Below are positions 5,750 through 9,133 of a stretch of 9,133 nt of DNA, piece after piece. The notes under the pieces were generated by a model, which saw only the letters and a program-made list of their open reading frames with translations, did not search any database and was not told where the DNA came from. The position numbers and the translations under genes were made by a program. Numbering within the stretch: the stretch's first letter is position 1; each line of letters starts with the position of its first letter. Origin of the DNA: CAZVEV01 sp964625865 (GTDB taxonomy: Bacteria > Planctomycetota > Phycisphaerae > SM23-33); the NCBI GenBank assembly GCA_964625865.1, contig CAZVEV010000259.1:1-9133 (forward strand). Reading direction: 5' to 3'.

Positions 5750-8700
5750 ATGTTCAGACGTCAGATGATCCTCGCCCTTGTCCTCGTGATGTGTTTCGCG
5801 GCCGCGGGGTCGCTGCAGGCCCAGGGCGCCAAGCCGTCGGCGGACAAGCTGATTGCGGTATTGAAGTCCAACGCGTCGCTGAAGGACAAGCACGACGCGT
5901 GCAGGCACCTGGCAGCGTTGGGCGACAAGCGGGCCGTCGGCGTGCTGGCGGGCCTGCTGGCTGACGAGAAACTCTCGCATATGGCGCGGTACGCGCTGGA
6001 GCCGATTGCCGATCCGTCCGTGGACGCGGCCCTGCGCAAGGCGCTGGGGACGCTGAATGGCTCACTGCGCGTCGGCGTGATCAACTCGATCGGCTTCCGC
6101 CGCGACGCCGAGGCCGTCGATGCGCTGGCGAAACTGCTGACCGGTTCGGATGCATCCACCACCGCCGCGGCGGCAGGGGCGCTGGGGCAGATTGCCACGC
6201 CCGACGCCGTGGCCGCACTGGGGCGCTTCCGCAAGACCGCTCCGAAGGCCCTTCGCCCCGTGGCGGCCGACGCGTCGTTGGCGGCGGCCGAACGACTTGT
6301 CGAACAAGGCAAGGGCAAGACGGCCGTTGCGATCTACACGGAACTCCAGGCGAGCAGTTGGCCCGCCCACGTGCGGCTCGGCGCATTTTCCGGTCTGTTG
6401 ACGGCCGATGCCGACGAGGGACCGCGGATGATCATCCGTGCGATTACGGGCAAAGACGCGGCTCTGCGGGCGGTGGCGATTTCGCGCATCACGACGCTGA
6501 AAGGAAAGAACGTCGCCAAACGTTTCGCCGCCGAGCTGCCCAAGGTCTCGCCCGAGACCCAGGTGCTGCTGATCGGGGCGTTGGTGGGCATAGGCGATCC
6601 GGTTGCCCGGCCGGCCGTTGTCGCCGCCGCCGGCTCCGATGACGCCAACGTGCGCGCCGCGGCGCTGAAGGCCCTCGGCGCACTGGGCGACGCCTCGTGC
6701 GTTCCCCTGTTATGTCGTGCCGCCACGGCGGGCAAGACACCTGTTGAAGTCGGCGCCGCGGCGGGCAGTCTGCGGGCGTTGCGAGGCGACGGTATCGACG
6801 TGGCGCTGATTCGTGCTATGCAGACCGCGCCGCCGGCAGGTCGTCCCGCCCTGATCGAGATACTGATCGTTCGCAACGTCACCGCCGCCGTCGGACCGCT
6901 GATCGCCCAGGCAAAGACGGATGACTCGAGAGTCCGCGCCGCGGCGTTCAAGGCCCTGGGCAAGCTGGCGACGCCTAAAGACCTGCCCGCGCTGCTCGGG
7001 CTCCTGACGTCCCTGACCGACGAGGCCGCCCGCTCAGCCGCCGAGCGCGCCGTCATAGCTGTCGCCGGCCAGATCCCCGACGACAGCGCGAGGGCGGACG
7101 CGGTGCTGACCTCCCTGAAGTCCGCCAAGACGACGCCGACGAAATGCTCGCTGCTGAGGACGCTGAGCGGGATCGGAAACGCCAAGGCCCTCGCCGCCGT
7201 CAACGCCGCCCTCGCCGACAAAGACGCCAAGGTTGCCGACACCGCCGTCCGGGCGCTGGCGGCCTGGCCCGACGGACGGGCGCTGGAGACGCTGATGGGC
7301 GTCGTGCGCACCACCGACAACCGTATCCATCGCATTCTCGCCCTGCGCGGCTGCGTGCGACTGCTCGGCATGGGCGGGCGCCCGGCCGACCAGACGCTCA
7401 AGGGATATCGTGAACTGATGGCCGCCGCCAGGCGCGACGACGACAAGAAGCTCGTGCTGGCCGGCCTGGCGACGGTGGCCAGTCCGGCGGCCGCCGCCGC
7501 TGTCGAGCCGTACCTCGCCGACGCGAACGTCGGCGCCGAGGCCGAACTGGCCATGCTGGGCATCGCGCGCGGGTTGGTCAGTTCGTCCGCCAAGCAGGCC
7601 AAAGCCGTCGCCCAGAAGCTGATCGCGGTGTCGAAGAACGCATCGATCAAACGCCAGGCGGCCGAGATTATCCGCCGGGGCGACCGGTTTGGCGATTACA
7701 TCGTCGCCTGGCAGGTCTCAGGCCCGTACGCCAAGCGCGGCGTGATCGGCGAACCCGTGCTCAACGTCGTCTTCCCGCCCGAGAGCGGCGGGAAGAACGT
7801 CGCGTGGAAGCCGTTGGCGATTAACGGACCGCCTGCCCAGCCTTGGATGTTTGCCCTGGACGCCAGCTTCGGCGGGGTCCAGCGGGCGGTATACGTGCGA
7901 ACGTGGATTCACAGCGACCGTGCCAAGCCCGCTCGGCTGGAGATGGGCGCCGACGACGGGATCAAGGCCTGGGTCAACGCCAAACTCGTCCACACCAACC
8001 TTGTCGGCGGGGCGGCGATCCCCGGCGAGGAGAAAGTCAACGTCTCGCTGAAACAAGGCTGGAACACGCTGGTGCTGAAGATCGGGCAGCAGACAGGCCC
8101 GTGGGCGTTCTGTGCCCGTCTCCGCGCGCCGGACGGAGGCCCGCTTGCCGGCGTGTACGCCGACGCCACGCGCGAGGCGACGACGGCCAAGCTGCCCACG
8201 CCTCCCGCGCCGGCGGCGAAGGTGTACACCCCTGCCGGCGACTGGACGCCGCTGTTTAACGGCAAGGACCTGACGGGATGGAAGAAGACCGGGACGGCGA
8301 TCTTCACGGTTGAGGACGGCAGCCTCGTGGGTACGCAGACCGACGGCAAGGGCGGGGACCTGTGGACCACCAGCCAGTACGACAACTTCGAGCTTCGCGT
8401 GACGTACCGGGTGGTGTGGCCCTCCAACAGCGGGTTCTGGTTCCGTCACAACGGCAAGAAGGGGTACCAGTACGACGTGCTGAAGTACAAGAGGCCGGTC
8501 GCGTTCAGCGGCTCGCTGTATTGCCCGGGCAAGCTGTTCATCATCCGGAACCTCAAGGAGTCGCTGGAAAACCGCGACGGGTGGAACGAGGCCCGCGTAC
8601 GTGCGGCGGGCGACGAACTGACGCTGTGGCTCAATGGCACGCAGACCGGGACGTGCCGCGACACGACGCTGACCAAGGGCACGATCGGCATCCAGGTGCA

Positions 8701-8779
8701 TCCGGGCAACGGCTTTAAGGGCATGAAGATGATCGTCAAGAAGATGGACATCCGCCTGCTGAAGCCCAAGGCGGATTAG
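5750..8779 (+). CDS. Secreted HEAT-repeat protein with C-terminal DUF1080 (3-keto-disaccharide hydrolase) domain
   Basis: A 1009-aa exported protein. Residues 1 to about 25 are a signal peptide (basic MFRR, hydrophobic core, SLQAQG cleavage region). Residues about 28-640 are alanine-rich alpha-helical HEAT-like repeats, with recurring AALKALG- and AVRALA-type units. Residues about 650-815 look like a beta-sandwich, PA14- or carbohydrate-binding-like region (WQVSGPY, ADDGIKAWVN, GWNTLVLKIGQ). Residues about 831-1006 are DUF1080: LFNGKDLTGW (835-844), EDGSLVG, NSGFWFR (893-899), WNEARVRAAGDELTLWLNG and IQVHPGN (981-987). DUF1080 is annotated as 3-keto-disaccharide hydrolase, and some members cleave 3-keto-glycosides. 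This fits two exported oxidoreductases immediately upstream that could make the keto group. The HEAT part may be a protein- or polysaccharide-binding scaffold. The start is fixed by a strong Shine-Dalgarno 8 nt upstream. The lipobox is poor (LVMC), so a lipoprotein is less likely. Substrate unknown. Confidence 0.88.
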   Translation: MFRRQMILALVLVMCFAAAGSLQAQGAKPSADKLIAVLKSNASLKDKHDACRHLAALGDKRAVGVLAGLLADEKLSHMARYALEPIADPSVDAALRKALGTLNGSLRVGVINSIGFRRDAEAVDALAKLLTGSDASTTAAAAGALGQIATPDAVAALGRFRKTAPKALRPVAADASLAAAERLVEQGKGKTAVAIYTELQASSWPAHVRLGAFSGLLTADADEGPRMIIRAITGKDAALRAVAISRITTLKGKNVAKRFAAELPKVSPETQVLLIGALVGIGDPVARPAVVAAAGSDDANVRAAALKALGALGDASCVPLLCRAATAGKTPVEVGAAAGSLRALRGDGIDVALIRAMQTAPPAGRPALIEILIVRNVTAAVGPLIAQAKTDDSRVRAAAFKALGKLATPKDLPALLGLLTSLTDEAARSAAERAVIAVAGQIPDDSARADAVLTSLKSAKTTPTKCSLLRTLSGIGNAKALAAVNAALADKDAKVADTAVRALAAWPDGRALETLMGVVRTTDNRIHRILALRGCVRLLGMGGRPADQTLKGYRELMAAARRDDDKKLVLAGLATVASPAAAAAVEPYLADANVGAEAELAMLGIARGLVSSSAKQAKAVAQKLIAVSKNASIKRQAAEIIRRGDRFGDYIVAWQVSGPYAKRGVIGEPVLNVVFPPESGGKNVAWKPLAINGPPAQPWMFALDASFGGVQRAVYVRTWIHSDRAKPARLEMGADDGIKAWVNAKLVHTNLVGGAAIPGEEKVNVSLKQGWNTLVLKIGQQTGPWAFCARLRAPDGGPLAGVYADATREATTAKLPTPPAPAAKVYTPAGDWTPLFNGKDLTGWKKTGTAIFTVEDGSLVGTQTDGKGGDLWTTSQYDNFELRVTYRVVWPSNSGFWFRHNGKKGYQYDVLKYKRPVAFSGSLYCPGKLFIIRNLKESLENRDGWNEARVRAAGDELTLWLNGTQTGTCRDTTLTKGTIGIQVHPGNGFKGMKMIVKKMDIRLLKPKAD

Positions 8780-8792
8780 AGATATGGCGATC

Positions 8793-8818
8793 TGCGTGCG
8801 AACGCACTGCACCGGTGC
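8793..8818 (+). other. Small hairpins after the DUF1080 gene
   Basis: TGCGT/ACGCA with a GCGA tetraloop (8793-8806) is followed by the perfect 10-bp palindrome GCACCGGTGC (8809-8818). They begin 14 nt past the stop codon. There is no T tract, so they are not a standard intrinsic terminator, but they could help end or stabilise the transcript together with the larger inverted repeat that follows. Confidence 0.35.
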
Positions 8819-8820
8819 GC

Positions 8821-8924
8821 GGAACCCCCGGGTGTAATCACCCGGGGCGAAATGTGTGCATCCGGAAGAGATGTCCTATTTGCTCGGAGATATTTCGCCC
8901 CCGGTGAATACACCGGGGGGTTCC
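8821..8924. repeat. Second REPIN-like inverted repeat with hairpin-tipped arms
   Basis: Arms of 33 bp (8821-8853 and 8892-8924) are inverted copies with three differences. Each arm holds a 9-bp stem and 4-nt loop: CCCCGGGTG/CACCCGGGG in the left arm and CCCCCGGTG/CACCGGGGG in the right arm read on the minus strand. Two of the three differences are the two partners of one base pair (G-C against C-G), so pairing is kept; the third is in the loop. The outer GGAA and inner CGAAAT flanks are identical. The 38-bp centre is unrelated to the arms. Same plan as 5501-5668 but with unrelated stem sequence. Confidence 0.75.
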
Positions 8925-8956
8925 CCTGCACTCACCCATGGTATATATGGCGACGG

Positions 8957-9000
8957 GTTTGCAGAAACGTCCATCATTCTTGCAGAGATGTCCATTTATC
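8957..9000 (+). promoter_or_regulatory. Direct-repeat operator, copy 2
   Basis: Half-sites TTGCAGAAACGTCCAT (8959-8974) and TTGCAGAGATGTCCAT (8980-8995) have the same 21-bp period as copy 1. Of 44 bases, 42 match 2547-2590, while flanking DNA is different, which points to selection on the site rather than a recent duplication. By analogy with copy 1 it should drive a rightward gene that starts beyond the window edge. Confidence 0.78.
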
Positions 9001-9023
9001 CGCCCGGCGGGCGGAGATAGACT
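8995..9023 (+). promoter_or_regulatory. Candidate promoter next to operator copy 2
   Basis: TTTATC (8995-9000) and TAGACT (9018-9023) with a 17-bp spacer occupy the same offsets from the operator as the hexamers at copy 1. The spacer again contains a GC-rich perfect palindrome, CCGCCCG-G-CGGGCGG (9000-9014), extended by a T-A pair to 8999-9015. No start codon with a convincing ribosome-binding site follows within the window, so the controlled gene lies to the right. Confidence 0.5.
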
Positions 9024-9084
9024 GTGCGACACTGAGTTCCGGACCGGCGCGGGTATCGCGACGTGGCGATTGACAGGGAGTAGG

Positions 9085-9130
9085 GCGTGCAACTGTGTTG
9101 CACGCGGAAGGGATGCGGGATTCGTCCCGC
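9085..9130. repeat. Pair of strong hairpins at the right edge
   Basis: GCGTGCAAC/GTTGCACGC with a TGT loop (9085-9105) is a perfect 9-bp stem. After 9 nt, GCGGGA/TCCCGC with a TTCG tetraloop (9115-9130) is a perfect 6-bp stem. They resemble the tip hairpins of the two inverted-repeat elements in plan but not in sequence. They would lie in the 5' untranslated region of a transcript from the promoter at 8995-9023. The element may continue past the window edge. Confidence 0.6.
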
Positions 9131-9133
9131 GTG

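Noticed and set aside
6334..7650. 438-codon leftward open frame opposite the DUF1080 gene
   Set aside because: Low-complexity alanine- and serine-rich translation with no recognisable motif, mirroring the alanine-rich HEAT repeats on the plus strand.
8852..9073. Small rightward reading frame whose peptide shares a CRNVHH/CRDVHLS stretch with the frame at 2519-2677
   Set aside because: The shared peptide is only the translation of the duplicated operator, and the frame also runs through the inverted repeat. No ribosome-binding site or domain.
8821..9130. CRISPR array suggested by repeated hairpins near the right end
   Set aside because: The hairpins differ in sequence and spacing, and there is no series of identical direct repeats with uniform spacers.

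Overview
The window looks like a chromosomal segment from a GC-rich planctomycete, probably of the Phycisphaerae type. This is an inference from gene content: Tat-exported Gfo/Idh/MocA oxidoreductases in tandem, a HEAT-repeat/DUF1080 fusion, a PocR-AraC regulator, and many hairpin repeats between genes. No rRNA, tRNA, transposase or CRISPR array is visible.

Layout: positions 1-563 have no convincing gene. A leftward pair follows, consisting of a PfkB-family sugar kinase (564-1604) and, upstream of it, an AraC-family regulator with an N-terminal PocR sensor domain (1677-2528). A 149-bp divergent intergenic region holds a 44-bp operator. Three rightward genes come next: two tandem Tat-exported Gfo/Idh/MocA oxidoreductases of identical length (439 aa each, 2678-3997 and 4105-5424) and a 1009-aa secreted protein with HEAT repeats, a beta-sandwich-like region and a C-terminal DUF1080 (3-keto-disaccharide hydrolase) domain (5750-8779). 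The last 354 bp (8780-9133) is non-coding and packed with hairpins. It carries a second copy of the operator, which points to a gene beyond the right edge.

How the parts may work together: the exported oxidoreductases could oxidise a sugar or glycoside, probably at C3, outside the cytoplasm. The DUF1080 protein could then cleave or process the keto-glycoside, and the kinase could phosphorylate a product after uptake. The PocR-AraC protein is the obvious candidate to sense a pathway compound and switch the genes on. This is inference from family knowledge and gene order; the substrate cannot be read from the sequence.

The strongest unexplained signal is the operator. It is a 16-bp direct repeat (consensus TTGCAGRRAYGTCCAT) with a 21-bp period. 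It occurs twice in the window with 42 of 44 bases identical while the flanks have diverged. In both copies it abuts a matching -35/-10 pair with a 17-bp spacer, and the spacer holds a GC-rich perfect palindrome of different sequence. The second signal is a set of REPIN-like double-hairpin elements. In two of them the arms differ by compensatory base changes that keep the tip hairpins paired.
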